A stretch of 64,000 nucleotides of DNA from contig NZ_CP048796.1 of NCBI RefSeq assembly GCF_010748935.1, forward strand, positions 4,216,812-4,280,811, read 5' to 3'. A program made the translations under genes and the position numbers. Positions 20,439 through 30,002 of the stretch are shown here, piece by piece. Origin of the DNA: Providencia vermicola (GTDB lineage: Bacteria; Pseudomonadota; Gammaproteobacteria; Enterobacterales; Enterobacteriaceae). Position 1 is the stretch's first letter. Each line of letters begins with the position of its first letter. The notes beneath the pieces were generated by a model. The model was not told where the DNA came from. It searched no databases and was given only the letters and a program-made list of their open reading frames with translations.

Positions 20439-21686
20439 TCAATCAGCTTTGACTTCACCTTCCCTCACATGATGATAGTGAAAAGTGAAATAGAAAATAA
20501 TAGCAAGCACAACGGTATACGATGAAAAAACAAGCCAAATCGTCTGCCAATCTTTAACGCCATCCACACTAAAGTAATCAACCACGAGTCCACTTAATAT
20601 CGCACCAAAATAAGCGCCAACGCCATTCACCATGGTCATAAATAATCCCTGAGCGCTTGCTCTCATTCGATGATCAACTTCTTTTTCAATGAAAATGGAG
20701 CCAGAAATATTAAAGAAATCAAAAGCACATCCATATACGATCATGGATAAAATCAGGAACATTAAACCAATTGCGGATGGATCGCCAAAAGCAAAAAAAC
20801 CAAATCTTAATGTCCAAGCTAACATGCTCAATAGCATGACTGTTTTGATGCCATAGCGTTTTAAAAAGAATGGAATGGCTAAAATAAACACAACTTCTGC
20901 CATTTGTGAAACGGATAATAAGATAGCAGGATACTGAACGATTAAACTATCTTGGTACAATGGGTCACGAGCAAAGTCGTGTAAGAATGGGCTACCAAAT
21001 GTATTAGTGATTTGTAAAACAGCCCCCAGTAGCATTGCGAATAAAAAGAAAACCGCCATTATCGGTTTTTTGAATAACACTAATGCATCAAGACCTAACT
21101 TACTAACCCAACTAGTAGAAATAGCTTTTTTGTTAACGGCAATATGCGGCAAAGTCAAAGAATATAGCGCCAACAACAATGAACAGCTACCCGCAATATA
21201 GAGTTGCATGCTACTTAATTCAAATTTTAATAGACTAATACTCCACATAGCGATAATAAAACCTACCGTGCCAAATACTCGAATAGGCGGAAAATTTGTC
21301 ACTGAATCTAGATGAAATTGGCTTAATGAGGAGTAACTAATTGAGTTGGATAATGCAATCGTTGGCATAAATGCCATCGCATTAATCAGCATTACCCAGA
21401 ACATCAATGTAGAGTCTGTTACGCTGGCGGCGTAGAATAACGAACCAGCACAGATAATATGACAAATCATATATAACCGATTAGCAGGGATATATTTATC
21501 TGCAATAATTCCGATAATACCCGGCATTAAAATAGCAGCAATCCCTTTCGAACTATAAACCATTCCAACTTCAGCGCCAGAGAAATTCAGTGTTTTCATC
21601 ATGTAGGCACCTAGCGTGACTAACCAACTTCCCCAGACAAAATATTGTAGGAATAACATGGTTTTTAGACGGGTTTTAATATTCAT
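20439..21686 (-). CDS. Nucleoside:H+ symporter, NupG/XapB family
   Basis: A 415-residue major facilitator protein with about 12 membrane segments. It begins with the family motif NIKTRLKTMLFLQYFVWGSW and is close in length to XapB and NupG, the proton-coupled nucleoside importers of E. coli. It is the last gene of a three-gene minus-strand cluster with an EamA transporter and a purine nucleoside phosphorylase. This suggests uptake of the purine nucleosides that the phosphorylase cleaves. Confidence 0.88.
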   Translation of the reverse strand: MNIKTRLKTMLFLQYFVWGSWLVTLGAYMMKTLNFSGAEVGMVYSSKGIAAILMPGIIGIIADKYIPANRLYMICHIICAGSLFYAASVTDSTLMFWVMLINAMAFMPTIALSNSISYSSLSQFHLDSVTNFPPIRVFGTVGFIIAMWSISLLKFELSSMQLYIAGSCSLLLALYSLTLPHIAVNKKAISTSWVSKLGLDALVLFKKPIMAVFFLFAMLLGAVLQITNTFGSPFLHDFARDPLYQDSLIVQYPAILLSVSQMAEVVFILAIPFFLKRYGIKTVMLLSMLAWTLRFGFFAFGDPSAIGLMFLILSMIVYGCAFDFFNISGSIFIEKEVDHRMRASAQGLFMTMVNGVGAYFGAILSGLVVDYFSVDGVKDWQTIWLVFSSYTVVLAIIFYFTFHYHHVREGEVKAD

Positions 21687-21799
21687 ATCAATCTCCGTTT
21701 GGAGTTATATTCGTCAATACTTCAAGTGATAGCATAGTTATTTCACTCATTTACGCTCATCACAGCGCAATTATCGACTCAGCTGTAACCCCGAATTGT

Positions 21800-22702
21800 T
21801 TAACGTGTTTGTTTATTTGTTTTTATTTTCACTTCAGCAATTGCGACACCAAATAAGATAATGGCGACACCGACAAACTGAATGAATTCAAGAGGTAAAT
21901 GTAATACAGTTACGGACAATATGATGGTTACAGGCAATTGCATTGAACTGACTATTGTCGCTAAGCTCGTTCCAATCAATGGAGTACCTTTAGCAAACAT
22001 CCACATCCCAAAGAAAGAACCAAAAAAGGCCAATGGTAATCCGTAAGAGAAAAACAAGGAGTTAAATGTGGTGAAGTCTAATAAAAAGGTTGGAGGCACA
22101 ACAATCGAGGTCAAAATAGCCCCTCCTGTTACCATAATGGCTGAACGCATCATTGGTTCAGTTTTTACAGCAAGCGCGCCACTGACATAAACACGTACTG
22201 CATTTGATAGCGCTGCACATAAGCCAAATACAATACCTAACCAGTGGAATTGCACACTCGAACTGTTCAGTAGCCCTGTCGCTAGTAAGGTTCCAACTAA
22301 GATAAAGAGTACTGATAAGATCGTCATGACGGTAGGCATTCGGCGAGTCACAATAGAATTAATCGCGACTCCCATCCAAGTGAACTGCAAAAATAGCACA
22401 ACCCCCAATGCCGGTGATAAATACTGTAATGAGGCGTAATAGAGTAGTCCCGTTAACCCAGTAGTGGTTCCCGTCAATAACATTAATGTTGATTGCTTTC
22501 CTGTTGGCCAGTTTAGCGTTTTTTTTCTCATCGCTGATCCAGCTAACACAAACACCCAAAGTAATGCCGCACCTAAAACAGTTTGACTACCAATCACATC
22601 ATTTAAAGAGAATCCAGCCTGATAAGCCAATACAACCAATGTTGATAAAATGCCATAGCTACAAGCGCCAAGCGAAACTAAAACTAGCCCCTTTAATTTC
22701 AT
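21800..22702 (-). CDS. EamA/DMT superfamily transporter
   Basis: A 300-residue integral membrane protein built of two tandem EamA repeats, about ten membrane segments in all. The family includes exporters of amino acids and nucleosides. Lying between a nucleoside phosphorylase gene and a nucleoside importer, it may export or import a purine or a related product, but nothing in the sequence fixes the substrate. Confidence 0.82.
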   Translation of the reverse strand: MKLKGLVLVSLGACSYGILSTLVVLAYQAGFSLNDVIGSQTVLGAALLWVFVLAGSAMRKKTLNWPTGKQSTLMLLTGTTTGLTGLLYYASLQYLSPALGVVLFLQFTWMGVAINSIVTRRMPTVMTILSVLFILVGTLLATGLLNSSSVQFHWLGIVFGLCAALSNAVRVYVSGALAVKTEPMMRSAIMVTGGAILTSIVVPPTFLLDFTTFNSLFFSYGLPLAFFGSFFGMWMFAKGTPLIGTSLATIVSSMQLPVTIILSVTVLHLPLEFIQFVGVAIILFGVAIAEVKIKTNKQTR

Positions 22703-22756
22703 TGAATACCTACCTACTTGTTTCTATGACATTCTTTATATTATTTTGAGAATAAG

Positions 22757-23575
22757 TTAGAAGCGAGCAATCACGCCAGTGACTAATTGCAAGAAGGTGG
22801 CTTTCACTTTTTCAGCCGTTTCGATCACTTCATCATGGCTCAGAGGCTGTTCCAAAATACCGCAAGCCATATTCGTTAAGCAGGAAATACCAACCGTTTT
22901 AATTTGTGAATGATGGGCCACCAGTGCTTCAGGTACCGTTGACATACCAACAGCATCAGCGCCTAATGTTCTAATCATGCGGATTTCAGCAGGTGTTTCA
23001 TACGTTGGGCCAGTCCACCACGCGTAAACGCCTTGACGCACGGAAACCCCTTGTTCTTTAGCAACATCCAAAATTATTTGACGTAGTTCTTTGTTATAAA
23101 CTTCACTGACATCCAAGAAACGGACACCTAATTCAGGGTTATTTGGCCCAATCAATGGGTTATTTGCAGTGAGGTTAATATGGTCAGTAATCACCATCAG
23201 GTCGCCAGGGTTAAAGTCGGTATTCACTGCACCACATGCGTTAGTAATGATCAGTTTTTCTACCCCGAGTGCTTTCATCAATCGCACAGGAAAGGTCACT
23301 TGGTCGAGAGAAAAACCTTCGTAATAGTGGAAACGGCCTTTCATCGCGACCACATTTTTACCCGCGATAGTTCCGATCACCAATTCATTCGCGTGGCCAA
23401 CAGCCTCAGATTTTGCAAAATGGGGGATTTCGCTATAAGGAATATGAACCGCGTTTTCTAATGTATCTGCGAATGGACCTAGACCTGACCCTAAAATGAT
23501 ACCAACGGTTGGTTTAATGTCGGTGTGAGTCTCAATGAAGCGTAAGCTTTCTAAAATATCATTGGTGTTATGCAT
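22757..23575 (-). CDS. punA: Purine-nucleoside phosphorylase (PNP-II type)
   Basis: Phosphorolysis of purine ribo- and deoxyribonucleosides to base and sugar-1-phosphate. The 272-residue protein belongs to the trimeric PNP family, separate from hexameric DeoD. Motifs are GIILGSGLG (residues 25-33), the phosphate-binding GRFHYYEG, GPTYETPAEIRM, GADAVGMSTVPE, and the base-recognition asparagine in SCLTN. It reads closer to Bacillus PunA than to E. coli xanthosine phosphorylase XapA, so the PunA name is used; a XapA role remains possible. GGAG precedes the ATG. It is divergent from the ROK regulator, with 188 bases between. Confidence 0.9.
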   Translation of the reverse strand: MHNTNDILESLRFIETHTDIKPTVGIILGSGLGPFADTLENAVHIPYSEIPHFAKSEAVGHANELVIGTIAGKNVVAMKGRFHYYEGFSLDQVTFPVRLMKALGVEKLIITNACGAVNTDFNPGDLMVITDHINLTANNPLIGPNNPELGVRFLDVSEVYNKELRQIILDVAKEQGVSVRQGVYAWWTGPTYETPAEIRMIRTLGADAVGMSTVPEALVAHHSQIKTVGISCLTNMACGILEQPLSHDEVIETAEKVKATFLQLVTGVIARF

Positions 23576-23763
23576 GGAAATCTCCGAAATAGTACCAAAA
23601 GGATGAATAAGAGGGATGATAAAGCAATTTAAAAACTGTACAGCGATCTTAATCTCATTTTAAGAAAAAGATTCTCGCTATGATATCGACCAAAGAGCAG
23701 TACTTTCTGAGCAAATCTGCTAATCTTTGACGCGGTATCTCTTGATAAGAAAAGGGTGATGAC

Positions 23764-24966
23764 TTGTTACTGACATTATTGAATGAATTTCGCACCTCTA
23801 AGAATTCCAAAACTCGTAAGCTGAAAATGCTTTATCGATTAATTTTGAATCATGGGCCGATTAGAGCGGAAGAGTTATCATCACTGGCGAGTATGAAACC
23901 TGCAACTTGTGCAAGACTGCTTGATGAGTTGAGTAAAAGCCAATTGATTTCTACGTCAGAGCTTGGCGAGTCAACGGGTGGACGTAAGCCAATACTGTAC
24001 AGCATTAACTCTGATGATGGCTATGTTGTCGGTATTGAGATGAGTGATCTCTATTCAACGATTCTATTACTCAACTTAAAATTAGATATTTTAGGCATGC
24101 TCAAAATAAAAAATGAGCAATTAGAAACAGCGGAAAAGATGCTGGATAACCTATTAATAAAAGTTGAACAGTTATTATCTGAGCATCAACTCACCACAGA
24201 AAAAATATTGGGTATCGGCATTGCCATTGACCATATATTAGAACGCGATAAGGTCGAATTTAGTCAGTATGATGCAAGAATTACTGACTTATTCAGTTAT
24301 ATTAATGACAGAGTTCCCTGCTTTGTCACGCTAGGCAGCGGCATTACTTTCGCTGCACTTGCCGAATATCGGTTACGCTATCATTCAAAAAGCCAGCGCT
24401 TTTTATTTACAACCTGTGATACAGATATACGAAGTTGTACCGTCATTAATAATACATTTGCGCCTGCATCAATTAGCACCGCTCAAGCTTTCGGTCATAT
24501 CACCATTGATATTCGGGGCCAGCGATGTGAATGTGGCTCATATGGTTGTTTGAAACAATACAGCTCATTATCAGCGATAAAAACACGCATTATTCAGCAA
24601 ATTCGCTTAGGAAAATCTTCAGTAATAAATAAACTGGTTAGTACTGAAGCAGAAATTAATTACCATACTATTTTTCAAGCTCTCGCCATGGATGATCAGT
24701 TGTGTTTGGATGTGTTAGAAGAAGCTGCCTATTATTACGGCCTAGCGCTAGCAAATGCTATTTTGACATTACAGCCTGATGTTGTAGTGTGTGGTGGAAC
24801 ACTGACACCCAAAAATCATTTTTTTGCGATGACAAAGAAATCGATAGAAGAAAAAATGTCCGCATTCCCACATATTAAAACACGTATTTTTCCAGCAAAT
24901 GACTCATATGAGGTGGTAGCACAAGGGGCTGGAGGGATGGTGTTGGAAAATTATTTATCTGACTAA
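23764..24966 (+). CDS. ROK-family transcriptional regulator
   Basis: A 400-residue NagC/Mlc-type protein: an N-terminal winged helix (residues about 20-70, MKPATCARLLDELSKSQLI) followed by a ROK kinase-like sugar-binding domain. The zinc-binding motif CECGSYGCLKQY, typical of ROK regulators, is present (near residues 258-269). The start is TTG, supported by AAGGGTG just upstream. It is divergent from the purine nucleoside phosphorylase gene, so it probably controls that cluster and perhaps thiM, which follows 42 bases downstream. Confidence 0.87.
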   Translation: MLLTLLNEFRTSKNSKTRKLKMLYRLILNHGPIRAEELSSLASMKPATCARLLDELSKSQLISTSELGESTGGRKPILYSINSDDGYVVGIEMSDLYSTILLLNLKLDILGMLKIKNEQLETAEKMLDNLLIKVEQLLSEHQLTTEKILGIGIAIDHILERDKVEFSQYDARITDLFSYINDRVPCFVTLGSGITFAALAEYRLRYHSKSQRFLFTTCDTDIRSCTVINNTFAPASISTAQAFGHITIDIRGQRCECGSYGCLKQYSSLSAIKTRIIQQIRLGKSSVINKLVSTEAEINYHTIFQALAMDDQLCLDVLEEAAYYYGLALANAILTLQPDVVVCGGTLTPKNHFFAMTKKSIEEKMSAFPHIKTRIFPANDSYEVVAQGAGGMVLENYLSD

Positions 24967-25008
24967 ATCATAGCCGTTAGTTTATGTAGACGAGGAGAGG
25001 AGAAAAAA

Positions 25009-25776
25009 ATGCAATTTGAAACTGTTTCAGAAACTCAAATTTCAAAGACTAAACAGTTATTTACTGTGCACTCTCCATTGATCCATTGTATGACTAATGA
25101 TGTTGTGCAAACCTTTACCGCCAATATTTTATTAGCGATAGGGTGTTCACCGGCCATGGTTATTGAGCCTGAAGAAGCAGAACAATTTGCGGCGATTGCT
25201 GATGGTGTGTTGATTAACGTGGGAACCTTAACTTCTGATCGCCAGTCTGCAATGCGTTTAGCCGTTTATAGCGCTCGACACGCCCAGAAACCATGGGTTT
25301 TAGATCCTGTTGCGGTGGGCGCTCTTCAGTTTCGAACACAGTTTTGTCGAGAACTGTTGAAGCTAACCCCCACAGCCATTCGCGGTAATGCTTCCGAAAT
25401 CATGGCATTGGCGGGGTCGAGTCAAGGTGGGCGCGGGGTCGATTCATTAAATACCCCCAATGATGCCTTACCCGCAGCTCAAGCTCTTGCTCGTGAAGTC
25501 AACACCATGATTGTGATAAGTGGCGAGGTTGACTATGTCACTGATGGTCACAGAACGATTGCGATAACAGGCGGACACCCCATAATGACCCGTGTGGTTG
25601 GCACGGGTTGCGGGCTATCGGCCGCTGTTACCGCAGCTTGTGCCCTACCTGGTGACCGATTACTTAATATTGCAAATACCTGCGCCATCATGAAACAAGC
25701 TGGTGAAATTGCGAAGAGAAATTGCCGAGGAACGGGCAGCTTTATTCCTGAGTTTCTTGATGCCTTATCACAGTAG
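25009..25776 (+). CDS. thiM: Hydroxyethylthiazole kinase
   Basis: Phosphorylates the thiazole moiety 4-methyl-5-(2-hydroxyethyl)thiazole for thiamine salvage. The 255-residue protein has the family motifs [17 protein letters not shown] at the N-terminus, [10 protein letters not shown] in the middle and the anion-hole [10 protein letters not shown]. The ribosome site GGAGAGGAG is very strong. It lacks its usual partner thiD and there is no room for a thiamine riboswitch in the 42 bases after the ROK gene, so it is likely read from the ROK promoter. Confidence 0.93.
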   Translation: MQFETVSETQISKTKQLFTVHSPLIHCMTNDVVQTFTANILLAIGCSPAMVIEPEEAEQFAAIADGVLINVGTLTSDRQSAMRLAVYSARHAQKPWVLDPVAVGALQFRTQFCRELLKLTPTAIRGNASEIMALAGSSQGGRGVDSLNTPNDALPAAQALAREVNTMIVISGEVDYVTDGHRTIAITGGHPIMTRVVGTGCGLSAAVTAACALPGDRLLNIANTCAIMKQAGEIAKRNCRGTGSFIPEFLDALSQ

Positions 25777-25783
25777 AATAACT

Positions 25784-25820
25784 AGCCATCATTAATAATT
25801 TTGTGATGGCTTTCCTTTAT
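25784..25820 (+). terminator. Terminator after thiM
   Basis: Stem AGCCATCA/TGATGGCT with a 12-base loop, followed by TTCCTTTAT. It lies eight bases after the thiM stop, between two convergent genes. Confidence 0.7.
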
Positions 25821-26521
25821 AAACGTGTTTTCTTACCGCGAATTTTACGTGACCAATGGCGAATATTATTTCGCAACATAATGAATCGGTACATAAAACT
25901 CTTTTTATCTGGTTCGATACCATAAAACCGTTTTAATGCGATTAAATCATTCGCTTTGCAAATCGCGAGGTTACCAAAATCTGATAAATCAATAATTTTC
26001 AGACCATGCTCAGTCAGTACCAAATTACCGGCATGAATATCATTTGATGATAAATTATAGGCGTGCAGTTGGCTAATTAATGCTGCTATTTCAGAATAAT
26101 AAGGGGTGATATCGTTAATTTCAGAGAGTACCGTTCCCTCAACATATTCGGCAATAATCCAAGTTTCAATCGATTCTCGGCATCGCATTTTCTCTGCCAC
26201 AAAATAAATATCATTGGTGATGGTACAACCTTGGTTTTGTGCTTGAACTAAACGAACAAGTAAGCGAGAAAAATAAGGGCCGTACATCATACGCATAATA
26301 CGTTTTTCTAAACGACTATCACGCTCTTTTTCGCATTTAATAATGTAGTTTTTTCCATCAATATTAATACGAGCGACGCTACGCTCCATATTTCCACTAT
26401 TGAGATTTTTACCGATAATTTTTCCTTGAATATAATCATCAATAACTTGCCAATAATCAATCTCACTTTCTTTTTGGTATACTTGATATCCATTTTTTTG
26501 TGTCTTTATTATTTTATTCAT
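25817..26521 (-). CDS. waaY: LPS core heptose II kinase
   Basis: A 234-residue kinase-like protein resembling WaaY/RfaY, which phosphorylates heptose II of the inner core after WaaP has acted. Motifs are the IIKCEKERD strand near residue 58 with its lysine, IIAEYVEGT, the catalytic-loop segment SSNDIHAGNLVL near residue 156 and the metal-binding LKIIDLSDFGN. The C-terminus is basic. It stands alone, about 17 kb from the main core operon, next to ugd and an epimerase that supply uronic acids. E. coli keeps waaY inside the core operon. Confidence 0.85.
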   Translation of the reverse strand: MNKIIKTQKNGYQVYQKESEIDYWQVIDDYIQGKIIGKNLNSGNMERSVARINIDGKNYIIKCEKERDSRLEKRIMRMMYGPYFSRLLVRLVQAQNQGCTITNDIYFVAEKMRCRESIETWIIAEYVEGTVLSEINDITPYYSEIAALISQLHAYNLSSNDIHAGNLVLTEHGLKIIDLSDFGNLAICKANDLIALKRFYGIEPDKKSFMYRFIMLRNNIRHWSRKIRGKKTRL

Positions 26522-26652
26522 CGCCCGCCACTCAGCCCTACCCGCTATTAAAAGCTGATGCTAACAATTAGTGATATTTATTTCTTAGCGATTATTGCAG
26601 ATTACTCGAGTGATTCAATTAAACTAGGCAGTAAAATGACAAAAAATAGTCA

Positions 26653-26678
26653 ACTAGCCAGCGTGATAACTGGCTAGT
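26653..26678 (-). terminator. Terminator of the epimerase-ugd operon
   Basis: Perfect 9-base stem (ACTAGCCAG/CTGGCTAGT), 8-base loop. On the minus strand a TTTTTT run follows within about seven bases. It lies about 30 bases after the ugd stop. Confidence 0.8.
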
Positions 26679-26710
26679 GATAGAAGCAATATATTGGAAG
26701 GGATCTTAGT

Positions 26711-27877
26711 TTAATCGTTACCAAAAAGATCACGAGTATACACTTTATCCGCCACATCTTCGATTTCAGGTACCATCCGGTTAGCCAAAATAATGTCGCT
26801 GTCCGCTTTAAAGGCCTCAAGGTCACGATAGACTTTCGAGCGGAAGAACTCATCTTCTTTTAGCACTGGCTCATACACAATCACTTCGATACCTTTGGCC
26901 TTAATACGTTTCATCACGCCCTGCACCGCAGAGGCACGGAAATTATCAGAGCCTGCCTTCATCACCAAACGGTATACCCCCACTTTACGTGGCGCTTTGG
27001 CAATAATCGCATCGGAAATAAAGTCTTTACGTGTGCGGTTAGACTCCACAATGGCGTTAATCAGGTTATTCGGCACATCATCGTAGTTTGCCAACAACTG
27101 TTTGGTGTCTTTAGGGAGACAATACCCGCCGTAACCGAAAGAGGGGTTGTTGTAGTGGCTACCGATACGCGGGTCTAATGACACCCCTTCAATGATTTGT
27201 CGTGCGTTCAAACCACGGCTTTCTGCATAGGTATCTAATTCATTGAAATAAGCGACGCGCATCGCCAAATAGGTGTTTGCAAACAGTTTAATCGCTTCGG
27301 CTTCCGTGCCATCGGTAAACAGCACAGGAACGTCTTTTTTGATGGCACCTTCGAGCAATAAGTTCGCAAAAGTTTCCGCACGCTCAGAGCGCTCGCCCAC
27401 CACAATACGAGAAGGGTGCAGGTTATCCCAAAGTGCGCGACCTTCGCGTAAAAACTCAGGCGAGAAAATGACATTGGTGTAGCCGAACTCTTCACGTAAA
27501 CGCTCGGTGAAACCGACAGGAATAGTGGATTTGACGATAATCGTGGCATCGGGGTTAATTTTCTGCACGTCATGAATGACCGACTCAACCGATTTAGTAT
27601 TAAAGTAGTTGGTTTTTGGGTCATAATCTGTCGGTGTTGCCACAATCACGTACTGGGCGCCAGTATAGGCTTCAACGATGTCTTGCGTGGCACGGAAATT
27701 GAGTGTTTTTTCCCGTAGAAACTGCTCGATTTCAGCATCAATAATTGGTGACTGTTTATTATTCAGCATCGCCACTTTTTCGGCAATGATATCGACTGCC
27801 ACCACTTCATGGTGTTGTGACAGTAACATGGCATTAGACAGACCCACATAGCCTGTACCCGCAATTGCTATTTTCAA
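26711..27877 (-). CDS. ugd: UDP-glucose 6-dehydrogenase
   Basis: Oxidises UDP-glucose to UDP-glucuronate with two NAD+. The 388-residue protein has the Rossmann motif GTGYVGLS (residues 7-14), the catalytic cysteine C253 in [10 protein letters not shown], and the substrate-binding STIPVGFT segment. UDP-glucuronate feeds uronic acids in LPS core and O antigen, and is also the precursor of aminoarabinose for lipid A modification. It lies 59 bases downstream of a UDP-glucuronate-epimerase-like gene. Confidence 0.96.
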   Translation of the reverse strand: MKIAIAGTGYVGLSNAMLLSQHHEVVAVDIIAEKVAMLNNKQSPIIDAEIEQFLREKTLNFRATQDIVEAYTGAQYVIVATPTDYDPKTNYFNTKSVESVIHDVQKINPDATIIVKSTIPVGFTERLREEFGYTNVIFSPEFLREGRALWDNLHPSRIVVGERSERAETFANLLLEGAIKKDVPVLFTDGTEAEAIKLFANTYLAMRVAYFNELDTYAESRGLNARQIIEGVSLDPRIGSHYNNPSFGYGGYCLPKDTKQLLANYDDVPNNLINAIVESNRTRKDFISDAIIAKAPRKVGVYRLVMKAGSDNFRASAVQGVMKRIKAKGIEVIVYEPVLKEDEFFRSKVYRDLEAFKADSDIILANRMVPEIEDVADKVYTRDLFGND

Positions 27878-27936
27878 AACTGACCTCTCAAATCCATCTT
27901 AGTAGATTACAGGGTATCCTTCATCAATATCATAAG

Positions 27937-28938
27937 TTACAGGCGATAGTATGACTGATACCAATCAACAAACGCTTGTACACCCTGTTCAATAGAAACT
28001 TGTGGACGATATCCCGTCACCTTAAATAAGTCTTCGGTATCCGCCCAAGTGGTATACACATCCCCAGCCTGCATAGGTAAAAAGTTTTTGATCGCTTTTT
28101 TGCCTAAGGATTTTTCCAGTGCGGCAATAAAATCCGTTAACTGAACCGGTTGCCCATTACCAATATTGTATAACCGGTATGGGGCGCGACTCTGTGCAGG
28201 AGAAGGAGAACCATTTTCTGGGTCTGCTTGTGGGATTATATCGGAAATACGGATAACCCCTTCCACGATATCATCAATAAAAGTGAAATCACGACTGAGA
28301 TTGCCGTTATTATAAACATCAATGGGTTCACCAGCTAAAATGGCTTTAGTAAATTTAAATAACGCCATGTCTGGACGACCCCATGGGCCATACACCGTGA
28401 AAAAACGTAAACCGGTCGTTGGCAACTGGTAAAGATGAGAGTAGGAGTGAGCCATTAACTCATTGGCTTTCTTCGTTGCTGCATACAGGGAAACCGGATG
28501 GTCGGTCGGCATATCAGTACTGAATGGTGTTTGATTGCTTATGCCATACACGGAGCTAGACGAGGCATACACTAGGTGTTTGACGTTTGCCTGTCGGCAT
28601 CCTTCAAGGATCGCCAAATGGCCATTGAGATTACTGTCTGCATACGCAAAGGGATTTTGCAGTGAATAACGAACGCCAGCTTGAGCGGCAAGGTGGATCA
28701 CACGGTCAAAATCTTCTTGCGTACAAAGTACAACCACTTTTTCTCGATCGGTAATATCAAGTGGGATAAAACGAAAATGAGGATAGTGTTCAAGAATATG
28801 TAGACGGGATTGTTTCAGCCCCTGATCGTAATAAGCGTTCATGTTGTCGATACCGACAACTTCATGCCCACTATCTAATAAACGCTGACATAGTCTAAAG
28901 CCAATAAAACCTGCACTGCCAGTAACTAAGTATTTCAT
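27937..28938 (-). CDS. NAD-dependent epimerase, probable UDP-glucuronate 4-epimerase
   Basis: A 333-residue short-chain dehydrogenase-type epimerase: TGSAGFIG at residues 6-13, the SSSSVYG segment, and the catalytic YxxxK pair at Y152 and K156. The long N-terminal part (AYYDQGLKQSRL) and the AAQAGVRYSLQNPFAYADSN block are typical of UDP-GlcA 4-epimerases, which make UDP-galacturonate. The gene directly upstream of ugd forms a two-step path from UDP-glucose to UDP-galacturonate, a sugar known in LPS cores of Proteus and Providencia relatives. Substrate assignment is by family resemblance and context. Confidence 0.85.
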   Translation of the reverse strand: MKYLVTGSAGFIGFRLCQRLLDSGHEVVGIDNMNAYYDQGLKQSRLHILEHYPHFRFIPLDITDREKVVVLCTQEDFDRVIHLAAQAGVRYSLQNPFAYADSNLNGHLAILEGCRQANVKHLVYASSSSVYGISNQTPFSTDMPTDHPVSLYAATKKANELMAHSYSHLYQLPTTGLRFFTVYGPWGRPDMALFKFTKAILAGEPIDVYNNGNLSRDFTFIDDIVEGVIRISDIIPQADPENGSPSPAQSRAPYRLYNIGNGQPVQLTDFIAALEKSLGKKAIKNFLPMQAGDVYTTWADTEDLFKVTGYRPQVSIEQGVQAFVDWYQSYYRL

Positions 28939-29069
28939 ATTAATGTTCTTCTAGCGTTAAGCCGTACTCAATAGTTCGAGACGAACCATTCATGGTAATT
29001 TAGAGTATAAGACCTATAAATGTAGCAATGGTTTTATTTGCCAGTAAATAAAAATGCGCTGAAGAACAA

Positions 29070-30002
29070 TTAAGACGTTTCAGGTATGACTTTTTTCAGA
29101 TTGGATTGCTGTATTTCCGTTATTGTTGGAGCGCCAGCTGGGCCTTGCTGACTCACCACAATCGCGGCAACATGGTTCCCAAGGTCAACACACTCTTTCA
29201 ATGACAACCCGTGAGATAATCCAGCTAATACTCCAGCGGTATGTGCATCGCCAGCGCCTATCGTATCAACAACAGAAACTTGATACGCGGGTACAAACTG
29301 GGGTTGTTTATGTGGCTGACACAACCATGCCCCTTGACTATCTAAACGAACAATTAACGTGATGCCGTTATGGTTGGCATACTCCACCGCAAGTTGTATT
29401 AAGTCACCGTCTCCGCAAAGAAAACGGGCCTCATCGCGATTGACTGTCAAAATAGTTCTATTGGCAGGTAATTGGGCGATAAAATCACGGGGGAGAGCCG
29501 CAAGCCGTGGCCCTAAGTCCAAAACAATCGTTTGTGTGGGGCAATCATGGAGCAGCCATTCCTGCAACGCTTCCCCTTGTTGGCAACCTAATTCATAACC
29601 GCTAGCATAGATGATACCCTCTGTAGGTAGTGGAAGAGCCTGTAGTTCAGCTCTATTCCACTCTTCTTCACAGCCAGGAATTGAAATAAATGTCCTTTCG
29701 CCATCAGGTTCAGTGAGGGCGAAACACCAGCCATTATCTTGCGTATCACTCGTCAAAATAGGCTTTACACCCAGTTCCGATAATACGTGGCGAACACGCT
29801 CTCCCCATTGCCCCTTGCCTACTCGGATACCATTCACCAAGGGGATTTGTAGACGGCTTAAAGCACGCAGGACATTAAATGCACACCCACCAATCTGCCA
29901 TCCATGGTCGCGAGCGGCAATGTCTTCACCGCGACGGGGCATTCTCGCGATACTCAATACACAATCACCCGCTGCTGCACCAATCACAATAACAGTGCGC
30001 AT
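29070..30002 (-). CDS. PfkB-family sugar/nucleoside kinase (YegV-like)
   Basis: A 310-residue ribokinase-fold protein. The N-terminal motif GGCAFNVLRALSRL (residues 38-51) matches the first PfkB signature, and DTIGAGDAHTAGVLAG near residue 250 holds the anion hole and catalytic aspartate. It shares its start with the stop of the upstream permease gene (TAATG overlap). With the ADP-ribosylglycohydrolase gene and the GntR regulator it matches the E. coli yegU-yegV-yegW arrangement. The substrate is unknown; a ribose-type sugar or nucleoside released by the glycohydrolase is plausible. Confidence 0.82.
   Translation of the reverse strand: MRTVIVIGAAAGDCVLSIARMPRRGEDIAARDHGWQIGGCAFNVLRALSRLQIPLVNGIRVGKGQWGERVRHVLSELGVKPILTSDTQDNGWCFALTEPDGERTFISIPGCEEEWNRAELQALPLPTEGIIYASGYELGCQQGEALQEWLLHDCPTQTIVLDLGPRLAALPRDFIAQLPANRTILTVNRDEARFLCGDGDLIQLAVEYANHNGITLIVRLDSQGAWLCQPHKQPQFVPAYQVSVVDTIGAGDAHTAGVLAGLSHGLSLKECVDLGNHVAAIVVSQQGPAGAPTITEIQQSNLKKVIPETS

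Noticed and set aside
25009..25776. TPP riboswitch before thiM
   Set aside because: Only 42 bases separate thiM from the ROK gene and no THI-box-like sequence is visible there.
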